A stretch of 64,000 nt of DNA from Nitzschia sp. DOCU1 (GCA_951394045.1 OX595990.1:372001-436000); one strand, 5' to 3'. Shown: positions 30,990 to 42,084, counted from the stretch's first letter. The notes: generated from the letters alone by a model not told the origin. A program made the numbers and translations.

Positions 30990-32840
30990 CTATTGATGAT
31001 GGCTGCTTTCACGTCGGCTTCGATGCTGACTGGAAGAACGTTGACTAGACTTGCGCCGAAGGCTCTTTGAACTTGGCGTCTTGACGATCTTCCTGGTCGG
31101 GATGATGACAGCTCCAGCCTCGGAAACTTCGATACTGCAATCATCATCTTCATCGTCGTCATCGCCATCGTCATCCAGCGTTAATGCTTGAATATGATTA
31201 ATCATCCGATCATTCCTGTGGCTTCGTCTCTGACTTCTACGGGAAGGTGAATGTGGCGACGCGTTCAGTTCCTGTTGAACAAAGTGCGCACCCAGATCAC
31301 ACGACGTCGTTGACTTTCGTGCACTATCGGGTGCTTCCACTCTACGGTGGCGTCGTTCACTATCACCAGGAGACATCTGCTGGATGTTCTCCATAGCATC
31401 AAGCTCAAAGGAGGGAAATGTTTCCAGCGTTTCGCGGCCGGTGGAGTTGCTGAAAGTCATACGACTCGTGATGGAAGTGCTTCGAGTGCTCCTTGAGCTA
31501 GGAGTCTTGGTAGGTGACGACTTGAAGCTCGACGTCGGCTGTTCGGAGGATCTCCGCAGGATAACATTGGGCGACGCGATAAGACAAACCTCATTTGTGT
31601 CTCCAGGGACAAAGTGACGGTCTCCTCCGTGCTTGGAACGGTTGCGGCGCGAGCCATCATAGTTAGGTTGATATCCTTCGTGTTGCTTTGCCGAGTCCGA
31701 CTGCACTCGACTGACTCCACGCACTAGTGACGAGTGCCTCTTTGGCGACTTGTGGTGGTCTGCCGCCGATTCCGATCGGTTACGCTGAATAGAATTACGC
31801 GAGTGCTGTCCCGGCGATCGATACGTTGAAACAGGAGTTTGGTGGCCAATCTTCTTCACCCCAGCTGGGGATATCCTCGAGGTGGAAATAACAGGGGAAG
31901 CAAGAACAGGCCTCTTTTGCATCGGAGTTGCTTCCTTGGGCACAACAGAATCACGAGAATCTTTTGAGACCTTGGAAGATGAGCAGCTAGGAGCGGTGAT
32001 CCCTGGAATGTAGAAAGAGTCCCTCTTGGAGGCTTCTGCTTTCTTGGTAGACGGGGAGGAGGCGGATAAAGCAGAGGCTCTCTTGGAAGTAGTCTTGTTC
32101 AGACTGATTCTTCGCTTGCTCTTTTGATTGCCACTGCTAGGGGAAGGGTCGGGGAGCGGCGACACAAAGTTATTCAGTCCGATTGGAACATCACAGCTTT
32201 GGGGGATTTCCTGGCGAGGCGTCTGGTAGTATGAACTGCCCCGACTGTGGCTAGTTTCAGCGGGCCGAGGAGATGCAAAGAAGTCACTTTGAGAGTCAGA
32301 TGTAGTTCGGGTCATTGCCTCTGTTTCCAAAGTGCCCATGCTCCTACGAGACTTGTGAGCCGAAGGAGTCTGGGGAGCTACACCCATGTCAAAGCTATCA
32401 GGAACTAGCCGGCAATATGGGATAGAAGATAGCGAGGCCTCGTTGCGGTCAGCGTCTTCCTCTTCACTAGAAGATTGATTATCCGATGAAGTGGAGTCTG
32501 ACTCCGATTCCTCGTCGCTGTAAAGGCAGATTTCGTTGTCGACTGTGCAATCATCAACAGCCTTCTTGCATTTCCGAGGAATTAGGAAGCCTGCTCCGTC
32601 AACCATCAAATCCATCGAGCCGAGCACTGCACTGTGCTTCATACTCTGCGCCTGCCCTCTTTCCTCTCGCACAAAGGTGACATCATCGTCGTCGATCTCG
32701 TTGCCGTGGCGATCCTTTGCTCTTGGAGGGATCCACACTGTTTCGCCCTTGCTGATAATCTTTTGTGCCGCCGCGATACTTGACAATCTGCTCGATCGCT
32801 GCATTTGCTGCTGCCTTTGTTTCATTTCAGCTATCGTCAT
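30990..32840 (-). CDS. Ser/Arg-rich disordered protein
   Basis: 616 aa, ATG start; not recognised. Residues 1-60 are the only compact part: a Gln/Arg-rich helix (EMKQRQQQMQRSSRLSS), then SKGETVWIPPRAKDRHG and an acidic patch (EIDDDDVTFVREERG). An acidic stretch follows (DEESESDSTSSDNQSSSEEEDADRNE), then about 450 residues rich in Ser-Pro and Arg (SPKRHSSLVRGVSR, SSKSLRRKSSQRSSSQHRSRRESSHHQ). There is no signal peptide or membrane segment. The many SP and RxxS sites suggest a phosphorylated scaffold or nuclear protein, which is inference from composition. Confidence 0.7.
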   Translation of the reverse strand: MTIAEMKQRQQQMQRSSRLSSIAAAQKIISKGETVWIPPRAKDRHGNEIDDDDVTFVREERGQAQSMKHSAVLGSMDLMVDGAGFLIPRKCKKAVDDCTVDNEICLYSDEESESDSTSSDNQSSSEEEDADRNEASLSSIPYCRLVPDSFDMGVAPQTPSAHKSRRSMGTLETEAMTRTTSDSQSDFFASPRPAETSHSRGSSYYQTPRQEIPQSCDVPIGLNNFVSPLPDPSPSSGNQKSKRRISLNKTTSKRASALSASSPSTKKAEASKRDSFYIPGITAPSCSSSKVSKDSRDSVVPKEATPMQKRPVLASPVISTSRISPAGVKKIGHQTPVSTYRSPGQHSRNSIQRNRSESAADHHKSPKRHSSLVRGVSRVQSDSAKQHEGYQPNYDGSRRNRSKHGGDRHFVPGDTNEVCLIASPNVILRRSSEQPTSSFKSSPTKTPSSRSTRSTSITSRMTFSNSTGRETLETFPSFELDAMENIQQMSPGDSERRHRRVEAPDSARKSTTSCDLGAHFVQQELNASPHSPSRRSQRRSHRNDRMINHIQALTLDDDGDDDDEDDDCSIEVSEAGAVIIPTRKIVKTPSSKSLRRKSSQRSSSQHRSRRESSHHQ

Positions 32841-33675
32841 GGTACGGCGTGCTATTTGATGTAGCTGTAGTGTTGTCTGCTTGTATTAACTTGACGACTG
32901 ATCAACTGCAACAGCAACCAAACTTTTAATCTGAGGCCTTCACTGCTCAACACATCGACGGAACGAAAGCAGAGGTGTGCGATAGTTGCTTCCGCTTCCC
33001 TGGTTCGAAAGTTATCGGTAGTTTCACCCACAAAGTGTTGGTTGGGCGCGGCTGGCGTCATGGTGAATCTTGGTTGTTAATAAATTTGGTGAGGCTGGCG
33101 GGAGATCCAAGATACTTGATAAATCCTTTTCGAATTGCCCAAGCCCTTGAGTAGGACCTTTTCCAAAGTCATAGACTTGGAACGTATTTTCAATTGTCCA
33201 TGGGCATATTGTGCGAGATAGGTCATTCTCGATATTTATACGCCATGTTCCGACCACTATTCGGCAAAGCTGAGAGAACTCTACCTCCTATCTCTCTGGT
33301 AGAGAGTAGTAGAGAGAGAAAAGAGATGCGGTGAATGACTTCTAGTCACAAAACTGGGGGCAATTTCATCCCAATGTCCAATGGATGGCACCATCCCATC
33401 TACCAGCCGGGCACTAGCGCTTCTATCATATGCTCTCTAGAGTAGTAATAGCTAGCGATGGCGTATTGCAACTACATGCTTTCATTCGGCTATGGTGCCC
33501 ATCTCATTACACATCAAAGGGACGATGTTGGCCCACTATGACAACCCGTCCCGCGAAGATCAAATGGAACGCCGGTATTCCCTCGATACCATGACACTTG
33601 TAGATGTAGAGCTTATGTACCAAATGTTCTAGCTAAATAGAGCCTTTGTTATTGCATCAAACTGTTTGCTACTTG
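32841..33675. other. Intergenic, upstream region
   Basis: Holds a CTCTACC...GGTAGAG hairpin around 33278-33303 next to GAGAGA runs. No supported gene. Confidence 0.4.
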
Positions 33676-36225
33676 TTAGCGACCACGCAATTGATGGCGG
33701 CGGCGACGATTACCATACAGTCTATCCAATTCTTCCAAATCAGCCAGGCGGGGACGCAAATAATCTGATTGCGTAAAGGAAGCCAAATCAAAGCTGTCAA
33801 CCATGCATCCACCACTCAAAGAATGAAAGACTCCCAAGGAATGGCCGAGCTCATGACATAGATAATACTTTAGAGATGCAGATGAAGCCAATGATTGCAA
33901 ACCAAAGTCGTCATTGACCAAGATGACAGCCGCTAATGTCTCAAGGTCACGAGTATAGATTTGAGACATAACTTTCGAGTTGGACGTATCACCATAGTTG
34001 CCATTACAAACGCGGATCATACCCAACGTTGGAACGCAGTCGGTAGTAGCATTGGAGATTGGCAATGCGTCCGCTGCCAGAGACAACACGACACTTGACG
34101 ACCCTTGCCAGTCTTGGACTGTGCCTTCGAGAACAGCTTGATCGTTGGGATCCGACAAGGAATTCAAAATGGTCAGTTGCAAGGGAGTCGACGAATGCGG
34201 CCATACGGGCCCCATCTGGAAGGTCGCATTACTCCAAGTTGCTTCGTCCCAGATTTCATTGTACGGCGGAAGCGTCGTCGACGCAACGGTAGGTGTTCCT
34301 GTTCCCACTGCGTCAGTGGGCGAAGTAGTGGGGGCAGCAGTGTAAGGCCTTGAAGCCGGCGCGGCCGTCAGGGACCAACCAACCGGAGCTATCGTCGGGG
34401 ATGCAGTCTGGACTGGCTCTTTGGTCGGAATCGTGGCAGAAGTCGTTCTTGTTGGTGCCGGGGTGGACTCCGTTGGAGACATGGTTGGTAGTTGCGTTGG
34501 TATTGGCGTGAATGCAGGCATTGGCAGAGATTCTTCCGAACCAATGGCAGAGCCCGCCGCCATGCGAGTATAGATCAGTACCACCACGAGTGGAATAACC
34601 ACGGCCAAAGCCAAAATGAAAATTATGGTCAATCGCAAACAAAGACCCCAGCTCGTTCCAGCAAAGAAGCACCTGCGCTCTTTTGTCTCCAAAGATCCTC
34701 CACCAATAGAAGCCCGCAGTTCATCGGCTTGATTGCCATGCGGTGCACAATGGTCCGACTCCACGTCTCCAGCTCGACTCGACGCCAGCTGACTGGCAGA
34801 TAGTTCCGATATCGAGATGGCGTCGACTTGATTGGCACTGTGCAGGAACAAATCTGCATACGGATCGGGCGGTAATGACCTTGTGCTAGACACATCCCCA
34901 TATTTGGGGCTAGGAGTTGGAACGGAAGACCGGAAGAACAATCGCATGGCTCGATTGTTAGCATACGATTGTTGAGCCCTCACGGTGGGCTCCGGAATCA
35001 TGGCGTCTCCTTCCGGTTCTTCCTTCGGCAAATGTGGTTCCGTTGGCTGTTGGCTTTTGTTACTTTCAGAATGTTCCGAATCCGCAAAGTCATCATACTC
35101 TTCACGACCATTGGACGCGGCAACAATCTCTTCTCGAGACACGCAGAGTGCCGATCCAGACGCTAGTTGCGTCAGAGTGGGCGTCTCTGCTTTTTCCTTT
35201 GGGGCAGGGGGGTTCCCCTGAGCTTCGCCTTTGGCATCTTCTTCATCCTGAGCGTCGCACCTCACCAAGGGGGCCACCTTGGGCGACATGGTCTTGAGCG
35301 AGTGGATATCAGTAGCTTGAGATTGCGATTGAATATCGGATTCTTCTCCACCACCAAAGTCTGGTAAAAACAACATGTTTGGAGACTCCAACTCCGATAC
35401 ATCTTCCGTAGAAGATTGTTCCCCTAACATGCTAGGAAGTGAAAAGGGAGAGGAAAGACTGCTCCCCGCAGTAGTAAGAGCAAAGTTACCGCCCCCAGTA
35501 CTAATCCGCGGTACCCACCATTGACTCTTCTGCGGCTGCGGTTGCTGCTGATTTTTGGGGGTCGTAGACTGTAAAGTACTGCTGGGGGAAGGAACGGCGG
35601 TCCGTTCGGCTCGAACCGCACAATTGCGAATAAGAGGCGTCGCCTTGTTTTCTTCGTCGGCAATGCGAAAGATCTCGGGAGTAGAAGTTGTCGAAGCAGA
35701 AGCCGAATAAATCAATTCCATAAAGGGTGACGATGGCGCCGAACAAGGCGACGCAGTGGAATCGGCTGTACTCTCAGCGGATCCTTTTTCCGATGGGGAG
35801 TGCTGCTTGTAACTGACCTGGTCTCGTTTCTTCTCCTTTTCGGTTCCAGTGCGCAAATGCGGACAAGGACTCATTCCATAATATCGAGCTGCTGGGGGCA
35901 ACTGCGGTCCAAACATCAAGTTGGTGTAACGCAGATATCCTCCAGGAGAAAGTCCTTCTTTGGAATCTTCGGCTTCCTCATTGCCCACACTTTTGGACGA
36001 TGGAGTCATGGGAGGGGTACCAGCATTATGATCCACAGGACCCAGAGGCCGAGACGCCAAGGGACTGGATCGTCCACGTCGATGATTACTAGCAGGAAGT
36101 CGACGAGGACTGGGAGTGCTGCTGTTATTGGCGTGCTGGGTGGATCCTTGTGAAGCTTTCATGAGCAGGGCAGGACTCAGGGACCGCCGACGCACAATGT
36201 TGCTGGGAGAAGGAAGATTCTCCAT
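33676..36225 (-). CDS. Membrane-anchored candidate metzincin metalloprotease
   Basis: 849 aa from the ATG at 36225 (a TTG at 36252 lies upstream). About 520 N-terminal residues are Ser/Pro-rich and disordered, followed by a membrane segment (LTIIFILALAVVIPLVVVLIY, about 528-551), a Thr/Pro-rich stalk (PTESTPAPTRTTSATIPT) and a C-terminal domain. Near residues 788-800 it has HELGHSLGVFH, the HExxHxxGxxH zinc site of metzincins, and shortly after GGCMVDSF, which could provide the Met-turn. The topology is type II, with the protease outside or in a vesicle lumen. The domain is small and the family (M10/M12/M43-like) is not settled. A long cytosolic disordered tail on an ectoprotease is unusual. 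Confidence 0.75.
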   Translation of the reverse strand: MENLPSPSNIVRRRSLSPALLMKASQGSTQHANNSSTPSPRRLPASNHRRGRSSPLASRPLGPVDHNAGTPPMTPSSKSVGNEEAEDSKEGLSPGGYLRYTNLMFGPQLPPAARYYGMSPCPHLRTGTEKEKKRDQVSYKQHSPSEKGSAESTADSTASPCSAPSSPFMELIYSASASTTSTPEIFRIADEENKATPLIRNCAVRAERTAVPSPSSTLQSTTPKNQQQPQPQKSQWWVPRISTGGGNFALTTAGSSLSSPFSLPSMLGEQSSTEDVSELESPNMLFLPDFGGGEESDIQSQSQATDIHSLKTMSPKVAPLVRCDAQDEEDAKGEAQGNPPAPKEKAETPTLTQLASGSALCVSREEIVAASNGREEYDDFADSEHSESNKSQQPTEPHLPKEEPEGDAMIPEPTVRAQQSYANNRAMRLFFRSSVPTPSPKYGDVSSTRSLPPDPYADLFLHSANQVDAISISELSASQLASSRAGDVESDHCAPHGNQADELRASIGGGSLETKERRCFFAGTSWGLCLRLTIIFILALAVVIPLVVVLIYTRMAAGSAIGSEESLPMPAFTPIPTQLPTMSPTESTPAPTRTTSATIPTKEPVQTASPTIAPVGWSLTAAPASRPYTAAPTTSPTDAVGTGTPTVASTTLPPYNEIWDEATWSNATFQMGPVWPHSSTPLQLTILNSLSDPNDQAVLEGTVQDWQGSSSVVLSLAADALPISNATTDCVPTLGMIRVCNGNYGDTSNSKVMSQIYTRDLETLAAVILVNDDFGLQSLASSASLKYYLCHELGHSLGVFHSLSGGCMVDSFDLASFTQSDYLRPRLADLEELDRLYGNRRRRHQLRGR

Positions 36226-36845
36226 GGTAACAACACAATTATCGAGAAGCAAAACAAAAGGGAAGAAGGATACACTTTAGGTGTTCAAAGCAATGAGGAT
36301 TATGTACGGCGTTTGCTTTTGGATCGTCGGAAATGCCAATCGTTCCTCTGTTTCATCGATTGACACGACAGGGGATGGGCCGTTCTCGCGAGGAATGGAT
36401 GATGCACCCATAGTTTGGGATTTGAATTTGAATGTGCTCCCGACAATCCCAGGTGAGCCGGCAGGGTGAGAATAGATTGTCTTTTGTACGCAATTTCGAT
36501 TACCATTTGTAGGCAAAGGTTGGGTTCCCCACTTTCCTTTTGAGGGGCCTAAGGAATTGGGTATGCTTGCGATATTTTTATGTCCGTTGGGCGCCTCGGG
36601 AGCTTTTGCCAACGTCGGCTGTCCCTATCGAACGCAAACGAACAAAAATCGGACTGATCCAGTCCTTCCATGTCGCTCGCCAGTGGCAGCAGCCACGAAG
36701 TTGCCTTTTCGACGATGGTGCCATACGGTTTGATGATAGAGATCGACGACCGATCCCGTCATCACACAATCAACGCAACATTGCGCTGGCTAGAAGTAGC
36801 TTCGGTTGCTACTGCGTATAGAATCCGCCGTTGATCTAGTGCACC
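36226..36845. other. Divergent promoter region
   Basis: 620 bp between the metalloprotease gene and the Elf1 gene. No repeat or RNA gene recognised. Confidence 0.4.
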
Positions 36846-37415
36846 ATGGGTCGCCGCGCCAAGAAAGCTCCAGTACGTGACATAAGATACGCATCGTTTG
36901 GCTGTCTCTGAACGTTCTACTAACTCCACTTTTTCTCTTGTATTTTAAAGGTCCAAACAAAGAAACGTCCTACACTAGCGAAACGATTCAAATGCCCCTT
37001 TTGTGCCAACGAAGAAGCAGTCGAATGCAAAATGGACTTTAAGGCAGGAATTGGACGCCTCGATTGTCGCCTGTGTGCGGCGTCGTATCAAATGCCCATT
37101 CATCATTTGAACGAGCCAGTCGATGTCTTTAGTGAATGGTTGGATGATTGTGAAGCTGCCGCACAAGGACGACCGACGGCGGGGGATGTTGGTGGTGGTG
37201 GCGATGGAGGAGGTGGAGGTGCGCAAGCACCGCGATATGAAAGTGAAGAGGACGATGAGGATGATGACGTGCCGGCACCTTCGGGATTGTCAGGAAAAAA
37301 TAGTGCCAAAGGCCAAGCAAAGAGCCCAGCGAAGGGAGGCAAGAGTGGAGGTGCAGCCGCAAGAGCGTCGTATAATGATCTGGGGCTGGATGATTCGGAC
37401 GATGATTCCGATTAA
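36846..37415 (+). CDS. ELOF1: Transcription elongation factor Elf1/ELOF1
   Basis: Two exons: 36846-36872 (nine codons, MGRRAKKAP) and 36951-37415, separated by a 78-bp intron with GTACGT donor, CTACTAACTC branch site and TTTTAAAG acceptor; 163 aa. The conserved core is basic N-terminus, FKCPFC, then CRLCAASYQMPIHHLNEPVDVFSEWLDDCE: a four-Cys zinc ribbon (C-x2-C ... C-x2-C) typical of Elf1, which binds RNA polymerase II near the downstream DNA and helps elongation and transcription-coupled repair. Elf1 proteins are usually about 85 aa. Here the core is followed by a Gly-rich and acidic, Lys-rich tail (GGGGDGGGGG, ESEEDDEDDD, GLDDSDDDSD), a lineage extension. The tiny first exon fits the conserved MGRRK start. 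Confidence 0.93.
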
Positions 37416-38184
37416 CACACACTAGATAGAATGGGAACACGCACGAAACGAAGTGGCGTCTGTGTCAAACGGACCAGCAGCATGGGGGAAAGTTAGGTAG
37501 TTTATCCACTTCCTTTTGCTATAGGACGCTTACAATCGCTTTTCAAAATCTATGTAGAAGAATTTAATGGCTACGATTATGATCACATCATCGGTGTTGT
37601 ACTGCATAATTAGTTTCTGGAGACAATCTATATCCAGAACGCCGTATCCCTCGAAAACATATTTTGGTAGCTTTACGACGAAAACTCTACATGTTCCTCA
37701 CTCTACCCAGAATCAGGGTGGTTTGTACTGAAACGCCACTTTAGCTACGAGCACTCATGCCGAACATGGGCAAGAAGAATCTGGCTACTAGAACTTCGAG
37801 TTGGCACATCTGCTAGATCCCCATCAAAGCGCATGTGCGTAGCAACCCCGCTCTATATTGCAACTGATTGAATGAAACATAAAGTACGTTTCCTTGGAAA
37901 CAAACAACCAAGATAGCATTAGTCTATATAATATAGCAATTTAACATAGTGACAACTACATCCACCACGGGCAGATTTGCAGATACATGGCCATGGCATA
38001 CTATCGGCCGATCAAAACGTAGCATCCAGCTTGTTCCGGCGACAACACAAAGTCATTGGAGAGCTCAAAGGTGAATGGATGTTAGATGTGGAGACTTTCC
38101 GCACGTGCCCCAAGGTGCACCCGGGAGCACGGGGCTTAACATCACCCAACGGACCATCCTGCAGCTGGACCCTTTCGGCCCCCT
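37416..38184. other. Convergent intergenic region
   Basis: AT-rich, with no supported gene or strong repeat. Confidence 0.4.
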
Positions 38185-39147
38185 TTATACAATTGTTGCT
38201 GGCGCATAGACTCCTTCAGGGTCCGCTTTTCTGGACAGGCTCGAGGTTAGACTAGTGCCAGTGTTGGCGGTGATATTCGATAAGCAAGGTTCCACACCTG
38301 GAATAACATCTCCTGCCGGCGTTGCTGCCTCCGCAGCATCTTGTGATTCTGGCACAGCGTGCGACTCGGGCATAGCTTGTGGGGGCGGCACGATATTGCC
38401 ATGGGAGTCTCTTCGTTGTACGGCCGACGAGGAAAGAAACGTGGTCCTCGCGTAGTACTGAAATTGGTTGTCGCACAGGGCCCAACTCACCAAAATCGAC
38501 ACGCCAGCGAAAGCGGCAACGATTACCCACCCCACCCATTGTCTGTCTGGCGGGAAATCTCCCAAAACATCAATAGTCAATCCAAGAAAAATAGCTGCAA
38601 GACCAAGTCCAGGGATCAACACACTCAATGAATTGGACCATGAGAAATTTTCTTTTTTGGAGTCCAGCAGGTCTTTGGTAACAGCGGACTTGGGCATGCC
38701 TGGAATAATATATAGATCAAGTATTGTCCCTTGGGGTGCCAACCAATTAGACTTGAACCTGTGCATGTATTCTTGTTGTAGCAGGGGGCCTGTGGCAGTT
38801 GTGGAGGCTTCTTTTTTGTGACGGCCTTGAGGAGCGGCCTTGGGGTTTGGCGCGGAGTATACGACTTGAACGAGATACTTCCGTCCGTTTGTGTTGCCCG
38901 TTTCATCACAAGCAACAACAAGCCCAACTATCGGATTGCCTTCATCATATCGTTTTAAGAATATCTTGGTGGCACAGTCTTTGTAAAGCAGAAAGAAAAC
39001 CCCAAAGATTACGAACGCGATGCCGATGGCAAAGCGCAGCAAAATGATGAGCTCTTCAATTTCAATTTCGAATAATTGCTCAGCCAAGACGTTCGTTGGC
39101 AGCGACGCTGCTGAAATTAACAGGAAGCAACTCGATTCTTGTCTCAT
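38185..39147 (-). CDS. Unknown multi-pass membrane protein
   Basis: 320 aa, ATG start. A signal-like N-terminus (SCFLLISAASLPTNVLA) is followed by three membrane helices at about 33-55 (ELIILLRFAIGIAFVIFGVFFLLY), 173-195 (SLSVLIPGLGLAAIFLGLTIDVL) and 204-225 (WVGWVIVAAFAGVSILVSWALC). The domain between helices 1 and 2 has beta-like segments (PIVGLVVACDETGNTNGRKYLVQVVYSA and GTILDLYIIPG), reminiscent of DUF3592-type membrane proteins, though I am not confident of that. The C-terminal 90 residues are disordered. Function unknown. Confidence 0.7.
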   Translation of the reverse strand: MRQESSCFLLISAASLPTNVLAEQLFEIEIEELIILLRFAIGIAFVIFGVFFLLYKDCATKIFLKRYDEGNPIVGLVVACDETGNTNGRKYLVQVVYSAPNPKAAPQGRHKKEASTTATGPLLQQEYMHRFKSNWLAPQGTILDLYIIPGMPKSAVTKDLLDSKKENFSWSNSLSVLIPGLGLAAIFLGLTIDVLGDFPPDRQWVGWVIVAAFAGVSILVSWALCDNQFQYYARTTFLSSSAVQRRDSHGNIVPPPQAMPESHAVPESQDAAEAATPAGDVIPGVEPCLSNITANTGTSLTSSLSRKADPEGVYAPATIV

Positions 39148-40085
39148 TGTCGGGTACTCGTCTCTTTAGCTTGTTCAGTGACAATGTTGTGTCGACGACA
39201 ACGAGAAAGCACTGGAGGGAATACGGAGAGCCCCCAGCAACAGTTTATCCATGATGTGTTTTTCGCCGCTGATGATGATGCTACCTTCGATACCTTCCTT
39301 CTCAGATAGTAGCACGTAGCGAAGTGTTTTGCTACCGCGCGCCAACCACTAGTAGTTAACAAACAATGCGTTGAAAGTTTCGGGTGCGCGGATCAACCGT
39401 AGCTTTGTATATGCCCTACAACCAATGTATTCGAGCCCGGCTGCTTCCCTTTCTAATTGACGTGTGTCCTTTCCGCAACTAAAATCACACGCACGTGACT
39501 TTGTTCAGTTTTCAACATAGTGTTTTGCAATCGCGCAGCGTTTCATCGCCCAACGACGCCGGGTGTAACTTCCTTCCGAAGCAACAAGGCAACTGGCGAC
39601 CAGTTTTGGCCCTTGCAATCAAGGGGACGGGGACGAAAATATACACTTGCTGTAGAACAGAAGCCTCCAATTACTAGGATCTTCTAAGAGTGATAGAGAC
39701 GGATGCGCAGCGGTGGTTGCTTTGATCCGTCATCGTCAGTTAGTACGAACGGAGTGAATGAGCACTCTAAAGCAAGGAATGATTGATCCGACTACATTGA
39801 CACCTTCGATCCGATCCATCCATCCTTGTGACCGGCTTCTTTAGTCCCAATTAGCGCGCCCGCCATGCCAGGCCACCACGCAAGCGCCGAAAAGGCAAAG
39901 CCCACAGACGCACCAAAAGCGCGGGAAGAATTGCGATCTTCGCCCGGCCGCGAGCCAACCAGATCGCGATCTTTTCCCCTTCTCCCCTCTGATGCTCTCA
40001 TACTGGCGAAGGCTCCATCGGCAATGGAGGAAGAGAGTCCTGAGGCAAGCAACTTCGACACACTACATTACCTTGCATTAACACC
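39148..40085. other. Divergent promoter region
   Basis: About 940 bp between the membrane protein gene and the pyruvate dehydrogenase gene. An Ala/Pro/Lys-type frame at about 39865-40060 has no start or motif support. Nothing else seen. Confidence 0.4.
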
Positions 40086-41497
40086 ATGTTTACGTCTACA
40101 GCCGCCATGATGCTGGGCCGTGTGGCCCGACCTGCCTTGCGCAGTGTGAACTACAGCTCTAGTCGATCCATGTCTAGCAAGTCGTTCGACTTGACGGGAT
40201 CGTTTCAGGTACGGTCGGATATCTCCGAGGCGAAGAGTCTCAATCCTAGTAATTCTGATACAGCTCACACTTTTCTCCTTGTCATTATAGACGCACCTTT
40301 TGGACAGTGCTCCCTCGGAAAATATCGAATGCAGCAAGGAAGAACTAGTGAGCATGTTTGAATTGATGTACACGATGCGTCGTATGGAAATCACGTGCGA
40401 CAATGAGTATAAAGCTCGAAACATTCGTGGGTTCTGCCACTTGTATGATGGACAAGAAGCCGTGGCAACTGGGATCCAATATGCTTTTGACCCTGAGGAT
40501 TCGTGGATTACTTCCTACCGTTGTCACTGTGTCGCTCTTGCCCGAGGAGGTACCGTAGCTTCGATTATTGGCGAGTTGTTTGGAGTGTCCGACGGCTACT
40601 CCAAAGCCAAGGGCGGAAGTATGCACATGTACAATAAGAAACAAAACTTTTTCGGTGGAGCCGGTATTGTCGGAGCTCAAGTTCCCGTCGGTGCGGGACT
40701 TGCCTTTGCTAACAAGTACAAGGCCGAGCCCGGGAAGCCCATGAATGTCGCGATTGCCTGCTATGGAGACGGTGCTGCCAATCAAGGACAAATCTGGGAA
40801 TCTGCCAACATGGCAAACCTCTGGAAGTTGGTAAGTAGCAGAGAATGCACTATGGAAATACGACATGGTTGCTGCTGCTGGGCTGTCGTTCTCATGTCCT
40901 TTTGCCTTGGAACTTCTTCGTCATGCCGTATTTGTCACCTTTCGTTTATAGCCCATGATGTTCTGTATCGAAAACAACCACTACGGTATGGGAACTAGCA
41001 TTGATCGTCACTCTTCTATCAGTGATTATTACAAGATGGGTAACTCTATTCCTGGTTTGCGCATTGATGGTATGAACGTCTTGGCAGTGAAAGAGGGAGT
41101 CCGATTCGCAAAGGAGTACTGCGGGGCGGGCAACGGACCCATTTATTTGGAAATGATGACCTACCGATACCACGGACACTCCATGAGTGACCCCGGAACA
41201 ACCTACCGCAATCGTGAAGAAATCGAATTCACTCGAAGTACTCGGGACCCCCTGGAGTTTGTCAAGAAGTGTTTGGTGGATGCCGAATACATGACAGCTG
41301 AAGAAATCAAGGAAACAGAAAAGCGCATCCGAAAGGAAGTTCAAAAGGAAGTACTCAAGGCCAAAGAATCACCGCGTCCACCTATGGATCTATTGACACA
41401 GCATGTGTATGCCGCAGATTTGGAACCAGGCAACCAAGCGTACCCCGACTTTATCCGCATGCCCGACTTTGCTAAGTCTCTCACCTTCAACAAGTAA
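40086..41497 (+). CDS. PDHA1: Pyruvate dehydrogenase E1 component subunit alpha, mitochondrial
   Basis: Three exons: 40086-40208, 40291-40830 and 40952-41497 (introns 82 and 121 bp, both phase 0), giving 402 aa. The N-terminus (MFTSTAAMMLGRVARPALRSVNYSSSRSM) is a mitochondrial presequence. The body matches the thiamine-diphosphate E1 alpha fold: RRMEITCDNEYKARNIRGFCHLYDGQEA, GGSMHMY, GGAGIVGAQVPVGAG, the TPP motif GDGAANQGQIWES ... ENN, and the phosphorylation loop YRYHGHSMSDPG. It decarboxylates pyruvate and, with E1 beta, acetylates the lipoyl group of E2. A conserved Ser in the loop suggests control by PDH kinase, as known for the family. Length is normal. The 3' flank lies beside an antisense GPCR remnant. 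Confidence 0.95.
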
Positions 41498-41799
41498 ATC
41501 TGTACACGAAAATGTTGCTGGAACCTAATAGAGAATGTTATTGTGAAACGATGAGTAAACGTGAACACATCGTGCCCCTTTTCGGACTGGCTTGCGAAAA
41601 TGTCACGGATCGAATGCAGATTACTTGAATAGAACAGAGAAACCTCTACTCCTCCATGGGCGACTCCTCGCACTTTGACAAAATCCCGTCGCTGTGACTG
41701 AAAATGGAGGATTCCTTGAAACAATCTGATGTGTGGGAAGCCTCTGGCGACGTGGTAGAATCTGGCGCATGCGCTGCTGGTGGCTTGCTCGGTGGCCAT
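41498..41799. other. 3' flank of PDH E1 alpha
   Basis: Non-coding on the plus strand. On the minus strand the frame of the GPCR-like fragment stays open through this stretch and into the antisense of PDH exon 3, without similarity I can recognise. Confidence 0.35.
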
Positions 41800-42084
41800 T
41801 CGAATTTCGGAAACAGAGCTCCTTCTTGGACTACTGATGATGGAAGCTCCAACAGTAACGCCTTCGGGCAAGCCCTGCCTTTGGAAGATTATCTTGGGGA
41901 CAAAGATCAGAAGAAGAATACCCAAATCGCTCAGGCACACGATACAAGTAAGAACGATGTAGCTCGCTTCGTCAGAATCGCCCACTGCCACAAGAATGGG
42001 TATACCAACTATCAGCATTTCAAAGATTTGGCGCGTGCTGTTGTCACGACGGGAAAAGCAACAGCTAGAGAAGCAGCGTATCAT
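41800..42084 (-). pseudogene. Class C GPCR C-terminal fragment (TM6-TM7)
   Basis: The minus-strand frame reads MLIVGIPILVAVGDSD, then SYIVLTCIVCLSDLGILLLI-FVPKIIF and GLPEGVTVGASI. This is the sixth and seventh membrane helices and the start of the tail of a GABA-B-like class C receptor (the FxPK motif after TM7 is typical). Directly upstream the frame has a TGA, and I find no TM1-TM5 or Venus-flytrap coding sequence in the next 2 kb. A possible splice acceptor (CTCTAG) lies just before the SRRDNSTRQ segment, so it may be an old terminal exon. I regard it as an orphan remnant; a distant upstream exon cannot be fully excluded. Confidence 0.6.

Noticed and set aside
39865..40062. Ala/Lys/Pro-rich frame just upstream of PDH E1 alpha
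   Set aside because: Probably the promoter and 5' UTR; no domain and no splice link to the PDH frame.
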